Shown: positions 1 through 9,189, numbered from the stretch's first letter. The stretch is 64,000 nt of DNA from JAYPHU01 sp964611435 (GCA_964611435.1 CAZSXT010000016.1:1-64000); one strand, 5' to 3'. Numbers and translations are program-made. Notes: generated from the sequence alone by a model not told the origin.

Positions 1-1
1 A

Positions 2-91
2 TGGCGGAGGGAGAGGGATTCGAACCCTCGATACGCGTTAACGTATACACGCTTTCCAAGCGTGCGCCTTCAGCCGCTCGGCCACCCCTCC
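2..91 (-). tRNA. tRNA-Ser(GGA)
   Basis: The reverse complement folds as a class II tRNA of 90 nt including an encoded CCA. The acceptor arm GGAGGGG pairs with the CCCTCC-containing 3' strand, the T loop is GGTTCGAATCC, there is a long variable arm, and the seven-base anticodon loop TTGGAAA gives anticodon GGA. The long variable arm and the anticodon agree on serine (UCC/UCU codons). It reads out of the window on the left, and the 165 bases between it and the first protein gene hold nothing I can call. Confidence 0.95.
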
Positions 92-256
92 GTCACACGG
101 GCGCTCACAAGCCGTGGCGCCGCAATGGGCGGGCAAATTAGCGGACCCGCTCCGGCTCCGCAACGGTTTTGAGCGGGGTCGCCGTTGGGGATGAAAATTT
201 CGTCATCCGTGATATTCCCAGTAGGTGTGACGGATGCCGGCTGGTATGATGGGCGT

Positions 257-853
257 ATGCAAATCGGGAAAGCATCCGGCTGGTTTCTCCTGGTCGCCGC
301 CTTTTTTCTCGCGGCCGCGGAAACCGCCGCACAGGCCATCACCGGAGAATACGGCATTATGGGGGTCGCCAGGGTAATGGAAGTCCTGGTGCCTGCATTT
401 TTTGTCGAGCTGGCCGGCGCGGTGCGGGGCGGCCTTCATCCGGCGCTTTGGGATCAGGCGTTTCTGACCGTCATGGCGCTGCCTGGTTGGTTTCTGGCCG
501 GCGCGCCGGGCTTGGCGCTGGCTTGGCGCTACCGGAAGCGTTCGGTCGTGGAGGATGACGATGACGGGGAACTGCCGTATACGACCTATGACGATATCAA
601 AGCGGCGGCGGAAGAAGAATTCGAGCTCTACGGCGAGGGGGAGCCGTCAAAATATAAAGACGTGGGGGAATTTGACCCGACCGATTTGACCCAGGTGGAT
701 TCGGATATGGATGATCTCTTTGTCGCCCACGTGGTGCAACATGGGGAGGAGGACAGTCCGGAGGCCTTGCAGCCGTTTCACTTGACGGAGGCCCATCGGA
801 TCACGCCGCTGGAAATCTCGGACACACAAGAAACTTTGAAAAAAGAAGACTAG
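257..853 (+). CDS. hypothetical membrane protein with acidic tail
   Basis: I do not recognise this 198-residue protein. The first 100 residues hold two or three hydrophobic stretches (about 8-27, 38-56 and 72-95), followed by a positive RYRKR and then DDDD. The last 100 residues are strongly acidic and low in hydrophobics, so the tail is probably cytoplasmic and disordered. I start it at the ATG at 257, just before the first membrane segment; an in-frame ATG at 185 would add 24 residues of unremarkable sequence. Neither start has a strong ribosome site. Its stop overlaps the convergent lepA stop by 4 bp. Function unknown. Confidence 0.6.
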   Translation: MQIGKASGWFLLVAAFFLAAAETAAQAITGEYGIMGVARVMEVLVPAFFVELAGAVRGGLHPALWDQAFLTVMALPGWFLAGAPGLALAWRYRKRSVVEDDDDGELPYTTYDDIKAAAEEEFELYGEGEPSKYKDVGEFDPTDLTQVDSDMDDLFVAHVVQHGEEDSPEALQPFHLTEAHRITPLEISDTQETLKKED

Positions 854-2652
854 TCGTCGCCCATGCGAAGCGCCGCCAGGAAGGCGGACTGGGGAATTTC
901 CACCTGGCCGAACTGGCGCATGCGTTTCTTCCCTTTTTTCTGCTTTTCCAACAGCTTTCGTTTTCGGGTGATGTCACCGCCATAGCATTTTGCGGTCACG
1001 TCCTTGCGAAGCGCGCTAATGGTCTCGCGGGCGATGATTTTGCCGCCAATAGCCGCTTGCACGGCGATCTTGAAGAGTTGACGCGGGATCAAATCCTTGA
1101 GCCGTTCACAGATGGCCCGGCCTCGGCTTTCCGCCTGGCTCCGGTGGGCGATGAAGGCCAGGGCGTCAACAGGTTCCGCATTGACCAGGATGGAGACCTT
1201 GACCAATTGCGATTCCCGGTAACCATCCATCTGATAGTCAAAACTGGCGTAACCCCTGGTGGTGGACTTCAGCCGGTCATAAAAATCGAACACCACTTCG
1301 TTCAAGGGCAGGCGATAGACGACCATGGCCCGGCTGCCGGCGTAGGTCAGTTCGATCTGTTCGCCCCGCCGATCGGTGCAGAGGGCGAGGACGCCGCCTA
1401 GATGTTCGTCGGGCACCAGGATGGTGGCGCGAATCCAAGGTTCTTCGACAAAGTCGATCTCCGTCGGTTCTGGCATATCCGCCGGATTATGGAGTTCTAT
1501 TTCCTCGCCGTTGGAGAGATGTATTTTGTAGACCACGCTGGGCGCGGTGGTGATCAGGTCCAGGTCAAATTCCCGCTCCAGCCGTTCCTGGATGATCTCC
1601 AGATGTAGAAGGCCCAAAAACCCACAGCGGAATCCGAATCCCAGCGCGGCGGAGGTCTCCGGCTCGTACTGAAAGCTGGCGTCGTTGAGACGAAGCTTGG
1701 CGAGACTGTCTCGCAAATCCTCGAACTCCGCATTATCGGTGGGGAACAGGCTGGAAAACACCACTGGTACGGACGGTTTAAAGCCGGACAACGGTTCCGC
1801 GGCCGGGCGTTTTTCTTCCGTAATCGTATCGCCGACCGGGGTCTCCGCCACGGTCTTGATCGACGCGGTGAGATAGCCGAGATCGCCTGGGGTGAGCGAG
1901 TCCACTTGGGTGATCTTGGGCTTGAAGATACCTACTTGGTCGATCTGATAGGCGGCGCCCGACGACATGAACTTGACCTTCATGCCTTTCTTGATCTCCC
2001 CATCATAAATCCGGACCAGGATCATCACACCCAGATACGGGTCGTACCAGGAATCCACCAATAGCGCTTTCAACGGCGCGGACGGGTCCCCTTGGGGCGG
2101 CGGCAGGCGTTCGACCAGGGCTTCCAAAACATCGGGGACGCCCATGCCGGTCTTGGCGGAAATCTCTACAGAGTCGGAGGTGTCCAGCCCGACCACTTCC
2201 TCGATCTGCGCCTTGATGCGGTCCGGCTCGGCCGCCGGCAGATCGATCTTGTTCAGCACCGGGACGATCTCGTGGTTGGCGTCAATGGCGAGATAGGCGT
2301 TGGCCAAGGTTTGCGCCTCGACCCCCTGGGTCGCATCGACAACGAGGAGAGAGCCTTCACACGCCGCCAGGGACCGGCTCACCTCGTAGGAAAAATCCAC
2401 ATGGCCCGGTGTGTCCATCAGGTTCAGCTCATAGGTATTGCCGTCCTTGGACTTGAAGTTAAGCCGCACCGTCTGCGCCTTGATGGTGATGCCCCGTTCC
2501 CGCTCGATGTCCATGGAATCGAGGACCTGTTCCTTCATTTCACGATTGGTCAACCCGCCACACACCTCGATCATCCGGTCCGCCAGGGTGGATTTGCCGT
2601 GATCAATGTGGGCGATAATTGCGAAATTACGTTTGTGGGCGAGGTCGGTCAT
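850..2652 (-). CDS. lepA: elongation factor 4 (LepA), ribosomal back-translocase GTPase
   Basis: The 600-residue product has the usual LepA length and order: translational GTPase domain, beta-barrel domain II, EF-G-like domains III and V, and a basic LepA-specific C-terminus rich in KRKLLEKQKKGKKR. GTPase motifs visible are AHIDHGKST (14-22), DTPGHVDF and NKIDLP. LepA binds the ribosome and acts on stalled or mis-translocated complexes. The gene stands alone here, with no signal peptidase gene (lepB) next to it. It overlaps the convergent hypothetical gene by 4 bp. Confidence 0.97.
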   Translation of the reverse strand: MTDLAHKRNFAIIAHIDHGKSTLADRMIEVCGGLTNREMKEQVLDSMDIERERGITIKAQTVRLNFKSKDGNTYELNLMDTPGHVDFSYEVSRSLAACEGSLLVVDATQGVEAQTLANAYLAIDANHEIVPVLNKIDLPAAEPDRIKAQIEEVVGLDTSDSVEISAKTGMGVPDVLEALVERLPPPQGDPSAPLKALLVDSWYDPYLGVMILVRIYDGEIKKGMKVKFMSSGAAYQIDQVGIFKPKITQVDSLTPGDLGYLTASIKTVAETPVGDTITEEKRPAAEPLSGFKPSVPVVFSSLFPTDNAEFEDLRDSLAKLRLNDASFQYEPETSAALGFGFRCGFLGLLHLEIIQERLEREFDLDLITTAPSVVYKIHLSNGEEIELHNPADMPEPTEIDFVEEPWIRATILVPDEHLGGVLALCTDRRGEQIELTYAGSRAMVVYRLPLNEVVFDFYDRLKSTTRGYASFDYQMDGYRESQLVKVSILVNAEPVDALAFIAHRSQAESRGRAICERLKDLIPRQLFKIAVQAAIGGKIIARETISALRKDVTAKCYGGDITRKRKLLEKQKKGKKRMRQFGQVEIPQSAFLAALRMGDD

Positions 2653-2841
2653 AAAAGGTCTGAAAGCCGCAATATCGGTGGTGCTAAGCCGTGCTGTCTA
2701 TCATCCGGGACGGATGAATTCCAGAACTGGATCACACCATGGCAACGAATATTTGTTTCACGGACTCTGGCAAATCAGGTAGCCTTTTGGGCAATCAACA
2801 AGAATACGAACGGCAGGACACCAGAGAGGCGGCCAGATCAC

Positions 2842-3747
2842 ATGGCGGATGACATTCGATGGCCCGTGAAAACGCGGGAAATGCAGAACAATCACATGGA
2901 TTCCACGTTCTGGAACGACTTCAAGTTTCGGGACGATGACATCATCATCGGCACCTGGGCCAAATCGGGCACCACGTGGGTGCAGCAGATCGTCAGTCAA
3001 CTGATCTTTAACGGCGCGGAAGGTCTACCGGTGGCGGATATGTCGCCCTGGCTTGATCTGCGGGTGCCGCCACGGGAGATCAAGCTGCCGGAGGTCGAAG
3101 CGCAGACCCATCGGCGCTTTTTGAAGACTCATCTGCCGGTGGACGCGCTCGTCTTTTCGCCCAAGGCCAAGTACATCTACATCGCCCGGGACGGAAGAGA
3201 CGTGGTGTGGAGCATGTATAACCACCACGTGAGCGCCAATGACGCCTGGTACGAAGCGCTCAACGACACGCCCGGGCTGGTTGGACCACCCATCGGCCGC
3301 CCGGTGGACGACATCATGCAGTATTACCATGACTGGTTGGATAAAGACGGTTATCCGTTCTGGTCGTTCTGGGACAACATCCGGTCCTGGTGGGAAATTC
3401 GGGACCTGCCGAACGTGAAGCTGATCCATTTCTCGGCGCTGAAAGATGACATGCCCAGCGAAATCCGCGATATAGCCGGGTTCCTGGAGATTCCCATCGA
3501 TGAAGCCAAATGGCCGGACATATTGGAGCATTGCAGCTTTGAGTATATGAAAGCGAACGCGACGCCCAGCGTGCCCCTAGGCGGCGCATTTTGGGACGGC
3601 GGCGCCGAGACGTTCGTGTACAAAGGCGTCAACGGCCGCTGGCGGGATATGTTGTCCGACGAAGAGAGCCAGAAATACGAGGACTTGGCGCTGACAGAGC
3701 TTGGCGAAGGCTGCGCCTATTGGCTGAAGACAGGCCAGTTTTTATAA
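2842..3747 (+). CDS. PAPS-dependent sulfotransferase (Sulfotransfer_1 type)
   Basis: This 301-residue protein transfers sulfate from PAPS to an unknown acceptor. The 5'-phosphosulfate loop KSGTTW is at residues 41-46, and the 3'-phosphate site with RDGRDVVWS lies near 110-118; both are diagnostic of cytosolic-type sulfotransferases. There is no signal peptide. The open frame extends far upstream through the antisense of lepA, so the ATG at 2842 was chosen because homology starts just after it. An APS kinase gene follows 69 bp downstream, which would supply the PAPS. The acceptor (alcohol, amine or phenol) cannot be told from sequence. Confidence 0.88.
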   Translation: MADDIRWPVKTREMQNNHMDSTFWNDFKFRDDDIIIGTWAKSGTTWVQQIVSQLIFNGAEGLPVADMSPWLDLRVPPREIKLPEVEAQTHRRFLKTHLPVDALVFSPKAKYIYIARDGRDVVWSMYNHHVSANDAWYEALNDTPGLVGPPIGRPVDDIMQYYHDWLDKDGYPFWSFWDNIRSWWEIRDLPNVKLIHFSALKDDMPSEIRDIAGFLEIPIDEAKWPDILEHCSFEYMKANATPSVPLGGAFWDGGAETFVYKGVNGRWRDMLSDEESQKYEDLALTELGEGCAYWLKTGQFL

Positions 3748-3816
3748 ACCGGTATCTTGTCCGGGTTTGCATAACCCGCTAACAAACATCGCTTAGTTCC
3801 ACATCGGACAATTTTC

Positions 3817-4416
3817 ATGCCCGCCAAAACCGCTAACCTCGTCACCGTTAAACACCGGGTCTCCACCGACCAGCGCGTTGCCGCGAACAAGCATCAAAGC
3901 GGGGTTCTTTGGTTTACCGGGTTGCCCGGTTCCGGCAAGTCGACGCTCGCCATTGAGGTGGAGCAAAAACTGTTCGAAATGGGTTGGCAGGTCTATGTGC
4001 TGGATGGGGATAATGTTCGCCAAGGGCTTAGCGCCGATTTGGGTTTTTCGCCTGAGGACCGGACCGAAAATATCCGCCGTATCGGCGAAATGGCGGCGCT
4101 GTTTGCCGATGCCGGTTTCCTGGTGATCACCGCGTTTATCTCGCCGTACCGGGCCGACCGGGACCTGGCGCGCAAAGCCTCGGGCGAGCGGTTTCACGAA
4201 ATCCATATCGCCGCCGACGTGGAGGTTTGTGAAGACCGGGATCCCAAGGGTCACTACGCCCGGGCCCGCGCCGGCGAAATCAAGGAATTTACCGGCGTCT
4301 CCGCGCCTTACGAGCCGCCGGCCGAGCCCGAATTCACCGTCGATACGGCCAGTCAGTCGGTTGACGAAAGTGTCTCTAGCCTGATGACCTATATCGAGAA
4401 GACATTTAGCTCTTAG
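3817..4416 (+). CDS. cysC: adenylylsulfate (APS) kinase
   Basis: This 199-residue protein phosphorylates APS to PAPS. The P-loop GLPGSGKST is at residues 35-43, followed by the DGDNVR motif, the GFSPEDRTENIRRIGE segment and FISPYRADRD, all typical of CysC. Length and motif order match stand-alone APS kinases. No ATP sulfurylase domain or cysN is present here. It lies directly after a sulfotransferase on the same strand, so it likely serves sulfonation rather than assimilation, though it could do both. Confidence 0.95.
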   Translation: MPAKTANLVTVKHRVSTDQRVAANKHQSGVLWFTGLPGSGKSTLAIEVEQKLFEMGWQVYVLDGDNVRQGLSADLGFSPEDRTENIRRIGEMAALFADAGFLVITAFISPYRADRDLARKASGERFHEIHIAADVEVCEDRDPKGHYARARAGEIKEFTGVSAPYEPPAEPEFTVDTASQSVDESVSSLMTYIEKTFSS

Positions 4417-4488
4417 GTCTCCGGTCTGGCGCCAGGCGCCTAGTGGAAGCACCGTTTGGGACGTCGAGTGGGGGGATTGGGCCGGAAT

Positions 4489-5208
4489 TTAGCTAAGGAT
4501 TCCCGACACCCAGCTCAGGGGGGCGACGCCAAACAGGCTTTCGTGCAAGATCAAAATCACCACATAGAGACCGATCCCGGCGAGGACGGGGAACCAGCCG
4601 ATTTCCCGCCAGTTTTCCGGCGTCCGCCTGGCCAGGATGGCGGCAAAAGGAATATAAGAGGTCTGCGCCGCGAAGGCGTCCCAGTCCGCGCCGAGTAATC
4701 GTGCGCGCCGCCTGTCGATCAGGATTGGACCCAACAGCGCCAATAGGGCCATCGCGCCGAAGAAAATGATCGAGGCCGCATCGCCGTTGGCCGCCAAGTG
4801 CAACAGAGCCCACACGCCGATCCCCCACATCATGGGATGACGGGTGATACGGAAAATGCCTTTCGGACCGCCGGAGAGATCAGGCGGATGTCCTGTGGCC
4901 GCTGTGGGGCTTTTGGGCGTGAGAGACGCAACAATAAAAATACAGGCCGGGATCAACAGGGATAGCGACAGGTGTTTGACGGCGGTGGGCGCAAACCAGA
5001 CCTCGTGATAGGGCGCGGCGTTGAACGCCAGGATCATCCAGGCCAGCGCAGCCGCCATCAGCAGAGAATAGAGCCCCAGAAACGGTCCTTCCCCCAGTTT
5101 GCCGACAATGGGATCGCGGACCGGTTTGGTGGAGAGAACCATATGCCCGCCCACAAAGGCGACGGACGCCAGGATCAGATGAGAGATTCCGCCGGTCATG
5201 GGCGCCAC
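4489..5208 (-). CDS. NnrU-family integral membrane protein
   Basis: This 239-residue membrane protein has about six hydrophobic segments and the conserved ITRHPMMWGIGVWALLHL stretch typical of NnrU proteins, which resembles the isoprenylcysteine methyltransferase-like RHP motif. NnrU was named from denitrification loci, but its biochemical role is unsettled and no nitrite or nitric-oxide reductase genes are nearby. It starts at the ATG at 5208. It lies 8 bp downstream of folD on the same strand and may be cotranscribed with it. Confidence 0.85.
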   Translation of the reverse strand: MAPMTGGISHLILASVAFVGGHMVLSTKPVRDPIVGKLGEGPFLGLYSLLMAAALAWMILAFNAAPYHEVWFAPTAVKHLSLSLLIPACIFIVASLTPKSPTAATGHPPDLSGGPKGIFRITRHPMMWGIGVWALLHLAANGDAASIIFFGAMALLALLGPILIDRRRARLLGADWDAFAAQTSYIPFAAILARRTPENWREIGWFPVLAGIGLYVVILILHESLFGVAPLSWVSGILS

Positions 5209-5216
5209 CCCATCCT

Positions 5217-6110
5217 TTACACGTCCGGCACGTCGATTTCGTGCTGGGCGCAGGCGGCGGTGACCGTGTTCTGCAGTAGGCAGGCGATGGTCATCGGGCC
5301 GACGCCGCCGGGCACCGGGGTGACCGCAGACGCCACCTTCATCGCTTGCTCATAGTCCACATCGCCGCAGAGTTTGGATTTGCCCTCTGCGTCCGGGGGC
5401 AGGCGGTTCATGCCCACATCGATGACCACGGCGCCGTCCTTGATCCAGCTTCCCTTGACCATCTGGGCGCGGCCCACCGCGGCGACCAGGATATCGGCGC
5501 GCCGGCATTCTTCTTCCAAGTCCTTAGTGCGGGAATGTGCGATGGTGACCGTGCAATTCTCCCGGAGCAGCAGCGCCGCCATGGGTTTGCCGACAATGTT
5601 GGACCGGCCGACCACCACGGCGCGCTTGCCGGACAAATCGTCGCCCAGTTGATCTTTGATCAGCATGACGCAGCCCAACGGTGTGCAGGGAACCAACCCA
5701 TCCGCGCCGGTGGCCAGCTTGCCCGCGTTGATCACGTGAAACCCGTCCACGTCCTTCATCGGGTTGATCTTGGCCAGCACGGCTTGTTCGTCGATATGAT
5801 CGGGCAGCGGTAATTGCACCAGGATTCCGTTGACCGCATCATCGCCGTTGAGGCCCTCGATCAGGGTCAGAAGCTGCTTCTGCGTGGTTTCCGCCGGCAG
5901 CTTGTGTTCCAGGCTTTTCATGCCGGCTTCCACGGTCATCTTACCCTTGTTTCGGACATAGATCTCGCTGGCCGGATCCTCGCCCACCAGCACCACCGCC
6001 AGGCCCGGCGTGAGGTTGTGGCTGTCCTTCAACTCCCGGACCTGATCGGCAACGCGATTGCGCAAATTCTCGGCAAAGGCTTTTCCGTCAATGCGTGCGG
6101 CTTCCGCCAT
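5217..6110 (-). CDS. folD: bifunctional methylene-THF dehydrogenase/methenyl-THF cyclohydrolase
   Basis: The 297-residue product has the full FolD length. It carries the catalytic YVRNKGK region, the substrate motif LVQLPLPDHID, the NADP-binding VVGRSNIVGKP loop and the C-terminal PVPGGVGPMTI signature. It interconverts 5,10-methylene-THF and 10-formyl-THF in the cytosol. Here it is a housekeeping gene between yggT-like and NnrU genes, but it also provides the middle step between the MetF-like protein and the formate-THF ligase encoded 17-21 kb away. Confidence 0.97.
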   Translation of the reverse strand: MAEAARIDGKAFAENLRNRVADQVRELKDSHNLTPGLAVVLVGEDPASEIYVRNKGKMTVEAGMKSLEHKLPAETTQKQLLTLIEGLNGDDAVNGILVQLPLPDHIDEQAVLAKINPMKDVDGFHVINAGKLATGADGLVPCTPLGCVMLIKDQLGDDLSGKRAVVVGRSNIVGKPMAALLLRENCTVTIAHSRTKDLEEECRRADILVAAVGRAQMVKGSWIKDGAVVIDVGMNRLPPDAEGKSKLCGDVDYEQAMKVASAVTPVPGGVGPMTIACLLQNTVTAACAQHEIDVPDV

Positions 6111-6161
6111 GGGTCGTTCCCCCGTTAGATGATAGTGATGGGTTTCTTGTCCGGCCTCGGC

Positions 6162-6446
6162 TTAAAAGTGCCCGCCGTATTCCCGCATCAGATTGCGGAT
6201 GAAAAAAATCAGCAGGATGACAATGATCGGCGAAACGTCGATGCCGCCCAGATTCGGGATGAACTTCCGAAACGGCCGAAGCACCGGTTCGGTGATCCGG
6301 TAGAGAAAATCCCCGACCATATAGACAAACCGGTTCGACGTGTTCACCACGTTGAACGCCACCAGCCAGCTCAGGATGGCGGAGATGATGATGCACCATA
6401 CATAGAGGTTCAAAATGGTGTCGATGAGGATCAATATGGACTGCAT
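6162..6446 (-). CDS. YggT-family membrane protein
   Basis: A 94-residue protein with two hydrophobic segments (about 8-33 and 68-88) separated by the conserved FLYRITEPVLRPFRKFIPNLGGIDVSP region, the hallmark of YggT proteins. The family is linked to osmotic tolerance and, in some bacteria, to cell division or envelope assembly. It starts at the ATG at 6446 and precedes folD by 51 bp on the same strand, so the two are probably one operon. Confidence 0.9.
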   Translation of the reverse strand: MQSILILIDTILNLYVWCIIISAILSWLVAFNVVNTSNRFVYMVGDFLYRITEPVLRPFRKFIPNLGGIDVSPIIVILLIFFIRNLMREYGGHF

Positions 6447-6544
6447 GGAACCCTATTTATAATGATTGCGCCGTGTGTCCAGACCCTAAAGCCCAGCCGA
6501 TACCCTGGCAAGTTCCATAAGGAAGGCCGAGGGTCAGTCCCTAC

Positions 6545-6573
6545 TTGACAGAATCCGGGTCCCGACACATTAT
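6545..6573 (+). promoter_or_regulatory. sigma-70-type promoter of tRNA-Ala
   Basis: A consensus -35 box TTGACA (6545-6550) is followed, after exactly 17 bases, by CATTAT (6568-6573), which matches TATAAT in four of six positions. The expected start of transcription is near 6580, about 38 bases before the tRNA-Ala gene. The near-consensus form suits a stable-RNA promoter. Confidence 0.75.
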
Positions 6574-6617
6574 CCCGCACCTTTGCCGCCCGGAGATTTC
6601 TCTAACCGGGCCGAGAT

Positions 6618-6693
<76 letters not shown>

Positions 6694-6779
6694 ACTTCTT
6701 CTCCTCGTTGAAATCGCCTCGGGATGTTTGGATTCCTCCGGGGCTCCACCGCCTTCCGTTCATTCCGTAAAACCGACGC

Positions 6780-7334
6780 CTATCGGCTGCCGAACCTTTT
6801 GGCGAGTAGGTGGTCGGCGGAAATAAGGCCGGCGCCTTTGAACACCAAATAGAGTAGAAGGAACACCCATAGGGCGCGCTGGTCCATGATGGCGGCGCCG
6901 GAGATATTATCGAACCAGGCGCCGATTGTGGCTGCCTCGACCTTGTGAAGGGCGATATCGACGTAACTTTGGACCAGGACAAAGACGATCATTCCGGCCG
7001 CGGCGACGCGGGTGAACAGCCCGATCACCACCAGGATGGGTAAGATGACCTCGGCGTAACTGCCCAAATAGACGATCAATCCCCACGGAATGAAGGAGAC
7101 CTTTGACGTGTCGAAACCGGCGGCTTCGACGATCGGCGGGATAATCTGGAAATAGGCGCCGTCGGCGATCGAAAAAGGGCCACCGGCAAATTTGGTCATC
7201 GCCGCATTCAGGAAATAGACAAAGAGTACGGCCGTAAATGCGAATCGGGCCAGCAGGCCCAGCAGCCAGCGATCCGCATGGGGGGCAAAAAATTCTATTG
7301 TACGGGTGTGAAGGGAAACAATCGATTGGATCAT
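6780..7334 (-). CDS. DoxX-family membrane protein (bufferin operon, BufD-like)
   Basis: This 184-residue protein has four hydrophobic segments and the DoxX-type YLGSYAEVILPILVVIGLFTR motif. DoxX proteins are small quinone- or redox-linked membrane proteins of varied role. Its gene is the last of the bufA-bufB-bufC series, 28 bp after bufC, the position where a DoxX gene often occurs in bufferin operons. Its part in bufferin function is not established by sequence. It has the usual family length and no anomaly. Confidence 0.85.
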   Translation of the reverse strand: MIQSIVSLHTRTIEFFAPHADRWLLGLLARFAFTAVLFVYFLNAAMTKFAGGPFSIADGAYFQIIPPIVEAAGFDTSKVSFIPWGLIVYLGSYAEVILPILVVIGLFTRVAAAGMIVFVLVQSYVDIALHKVEAATIGAWFDNISGAAIMDQRALWVFLLLYLVFKGAGLISADHLLAKRFGSR

Positions 7335-7362
7335 GATAACTACCTGGTCGTTGCTAAATTGC

Positions 7363-8184
7363 TTAGGGATTTGGCTGCGGCGTCAATTCGCCGGATGATA
7401 GGGTGGTTCCGGTGTCTACACCGGCAATGACGCCCGATAGAAAAAGACCGGCAAGATGCGAGGAGAGATCAAATTGCTCCTCCACCTCCGAGGCAAGTGC
7501 AGCGGCTTCACCCAGCGTGCTCCCTGTCAGGAGCGCCTCCAGGAACATGCCGCCGCCCGGCGGCAAGGCGATCGTATTGACCTCCATGCCAGGGCGAACA
7601 ATCAGCGCGTCCTCGCTCTGGTTCAGATTGATCTCATCACCGTCCAGTAGTCCTGAACTCGCCCCCCAGAGAGAGACAATCGGATAAGCGGAACGGATCA
7701 ATGAAACCGACGGGTGCGCCACCAGACCGACAGCGTCGATTTGGTCCGCCGGGATATCCGCCAGGCATTCGATCCGGATCGGCTCGACATCGGCGGCATG
7801 GTAGGCGCGCAGACGGGCAAACTCCAGCGCGGCTACATCACTTAAATAGGGGACGGATGCGGCCGGGGGAAAATCCGCTAGAAACGCACCGAACTTGTCG
7901 CCGTAGCGGAACAAGATTGGTGAGGCCGGCGGGAATTTCTCAAAGTACACTCTGGCGGCCGCACGGAAAAATTCCTCCCCAACGATCGCCTGCACGGCCG
8001 GAAAGATGTCCGCCAGGGCGTCAATCGCCGCGATGGCGATATTATTACGATAGACGTTGAAACGCCGGCCATCGCCTGGTCTGGCCGTGTCGTCCCCGGA
8101 TTGGCGGATGCCATCGGGCGCCGAGAGGGCCGGGTTCATCAGTGCCGCGGCGAAGTCCGCCTGGGATCTATCCAATGACGGCAT
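7363..8184 (-). CDS. bufC: BufC-like partner protein (DUF2063, HvfC/BufC N-terminal domain)
   Basis: The 273-residue protein begins with the conserved HvfC/BufC region (RRFNVYRNNIAIAAIDALADIFPAVQAIVGEEFFRAAAR), which binds the DUF692 enzyme and presents the precursor peptide. A second, more variable domain follows from about residue 110. The start overlaps the end of bufB by 17 bp, which indicates translational coupling. Known family members pair with MNIO enzymes to modify cysteines in a RiPP precursor, and the same role is inferred here. Confidence 0.88.
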   Translation of the reverse strand: MPSLDRSQADFAAALMNPALSAPDGIRQSGDDTARPGDGRRFNVYRNNIAIAAIDALADIFPAVQAIVGEEFFRAAARVYFEKFPPASPILFRYGDKFGAFLADFPPAASVPYLSDVAALEFARLRAYHAADVEPIRIECLADIPADQIDAVGLVAHPSVSLIRSAYPIVSLWGASSGLLDGDEINLNQSEDALIVRPGMEVNTIALPPGGGMFLEALLTGSTLGEAAALASEVEEQFDLSSHLAGLFLSGVIAGVDTGTTLSSGELTPQPNP

Positions 8185-9097
8185 CGTGTGATCCTATCTC
8201 GCGTGTTGGGTGGGACGGATCGGCAACGCCAGGCGAAGACATTTCCGTCATGATCTTGTCCGCCGAAACGGCCTCGGCAAAAAGGATCGGCCAATCGGGA
8301 ACATCCGCATCCCATTCGATCAACGTCGGTATCGATCCTTCCTCTGCTACAACACTCTGGTAAAGATCCCAAACGGGATCAGCCACCGGCCGGTCATGGG
8401 CGTCGATCAAAAGCGTGGCGCCGGCATCGTCCGTTTCCGTGGCATGGCCGGCCAAGTGAATTTCATCGACAGCGTCCATTGGAAAATCATCTAAATACTC
8501 TTTTGCGCCATATCCGTGATTGGTTGCCGAGACAAAAACATTGTTTATATCCAGCAGCAGTCCGCAGCTCGTTTGGCGGACAATTTCGGCGAGGAACGTT
8601 GTTTCGGGCATCTCGCTATTTTCAAAGGAGATATATGTGGCGGGATTTTCCAGCAACATGGGACGGCCGAGGGTCTCTTGGACCTGATCGATATGCTCTA
8701 CCACCAAACTCAGGGTTTCCGCGGTGTATGGAACGGGGAGCAGATCGGGAAAATAGGTGTCGCCGTGACCTGACCAGGCGAGATGCTCGGAAAACAACTC
8801 GGGCTCGTAGCGGTCGTGGACCGCCTTTAATCTGGCGAGATGCGAGGCGTCCAACGGGCGGGACGAGCCGATCGACAACCCGACACCGTGAACCGACAGG
8901 GGGTAGTTCTCGCGAATTTTTGTCAGATAGTGATGCGGCGGTCCGCCGTCGCCCATATAGTTTTCGGCATGGACCTCAAAGAATCCTAATTTTGGGTGTG
9001 CGCCCAGGATTTCTTCATAATGTTCCGGCTTTAATCCCACGCCGGCACGGGATGAAGAATTAAGCGGAGATCGGTAACGGGTATTTTTCGGGTTCAT
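8168..9097 (-). CDS. bufB: MNIO-family iron enzyme BufB (DUF692), bufferin maturation
   Basis: The 309-residue protein is a TIM-barrel DUF692 (multinuclear non-heme iron oxidase) enzyme. Visible metal-ligand regions include FFEVHAENYMGDGG, SVHGVGLSIG, FSEHLAWSG, MLLENPATY, LLLDINNVFVSATNHG, EIHLAGHA and LIDAHDRPV, matching the family's conserved His/Glu/Asp pattern. Such enzymes oxidise cysteines of a partner peptide into thiooxazole or related groups. It lies between the DUF2282 precursor gene and bufC, so its substrate is almost certainly BufA. The start is the ATG at 9097. Confidence 0.92.
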   Translation of the reverse strand: MNPKNTRYRSPLNSSSRAGVGLKPEHYEEILGAHPKLGFFEVHAENYMGDGGPPHHYLTKIRENYPLSVHGVGLSIGSSRPLDASHLARLKAVHDRYEPELFSEHLAWSGHGDTYFPDLLPVPYTAETLSLVVEHIDQVQETLGRPMLLENPATYISFENSEMPETTFLAEIVRQTSCGLLLDINNVFVSATNHGYGAKEYLDDFPMDAVDEIHLAGHATETDDAGATLLIDAHDRPVADPVWDLYQSVVAEEGSIPTLIEWDADVPDWPILFAEAVSADKIMTEMSSPGVADPSHPTREIGSHDAVIG

Positions 9098-9140
9098 CGC
9101 GGCGCGCCCGGCAATCGGCCCAATTCAACTGCGCTCGGTG

Positions 9141-9177
9141 ATGTCCCCGCGTGCCGATGATGAGCACGCGGGGATAT
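9141..9177 (-). other. strong stem-loop between bufA and bufB
   Basis: A 14-bp stem with one G-T pair (arms 9141-9154 and 9164-9177, core CCCCGCGTGC/GCACGCGGGG) closes a 9-base loop. It sits in the 92-bp gap between the bufA stop and the bufB start. There is no T run after it on the transcribed strand, so it is more likely an mRNA stabiliser or partial attenuator than a full terminator. This would give more precursor than enzyme. Confidence 0.75.
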
Positions 9178-9189
9178 CCATCCGATTTA

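Noticed and set aside
2092..2841. Long N-terminal extension of the sulfotransferase frame
   Set aside because: It is the antisense of lepA and of its upstream gap. The sulfotransferase homology begins just after the ATG at 2842.
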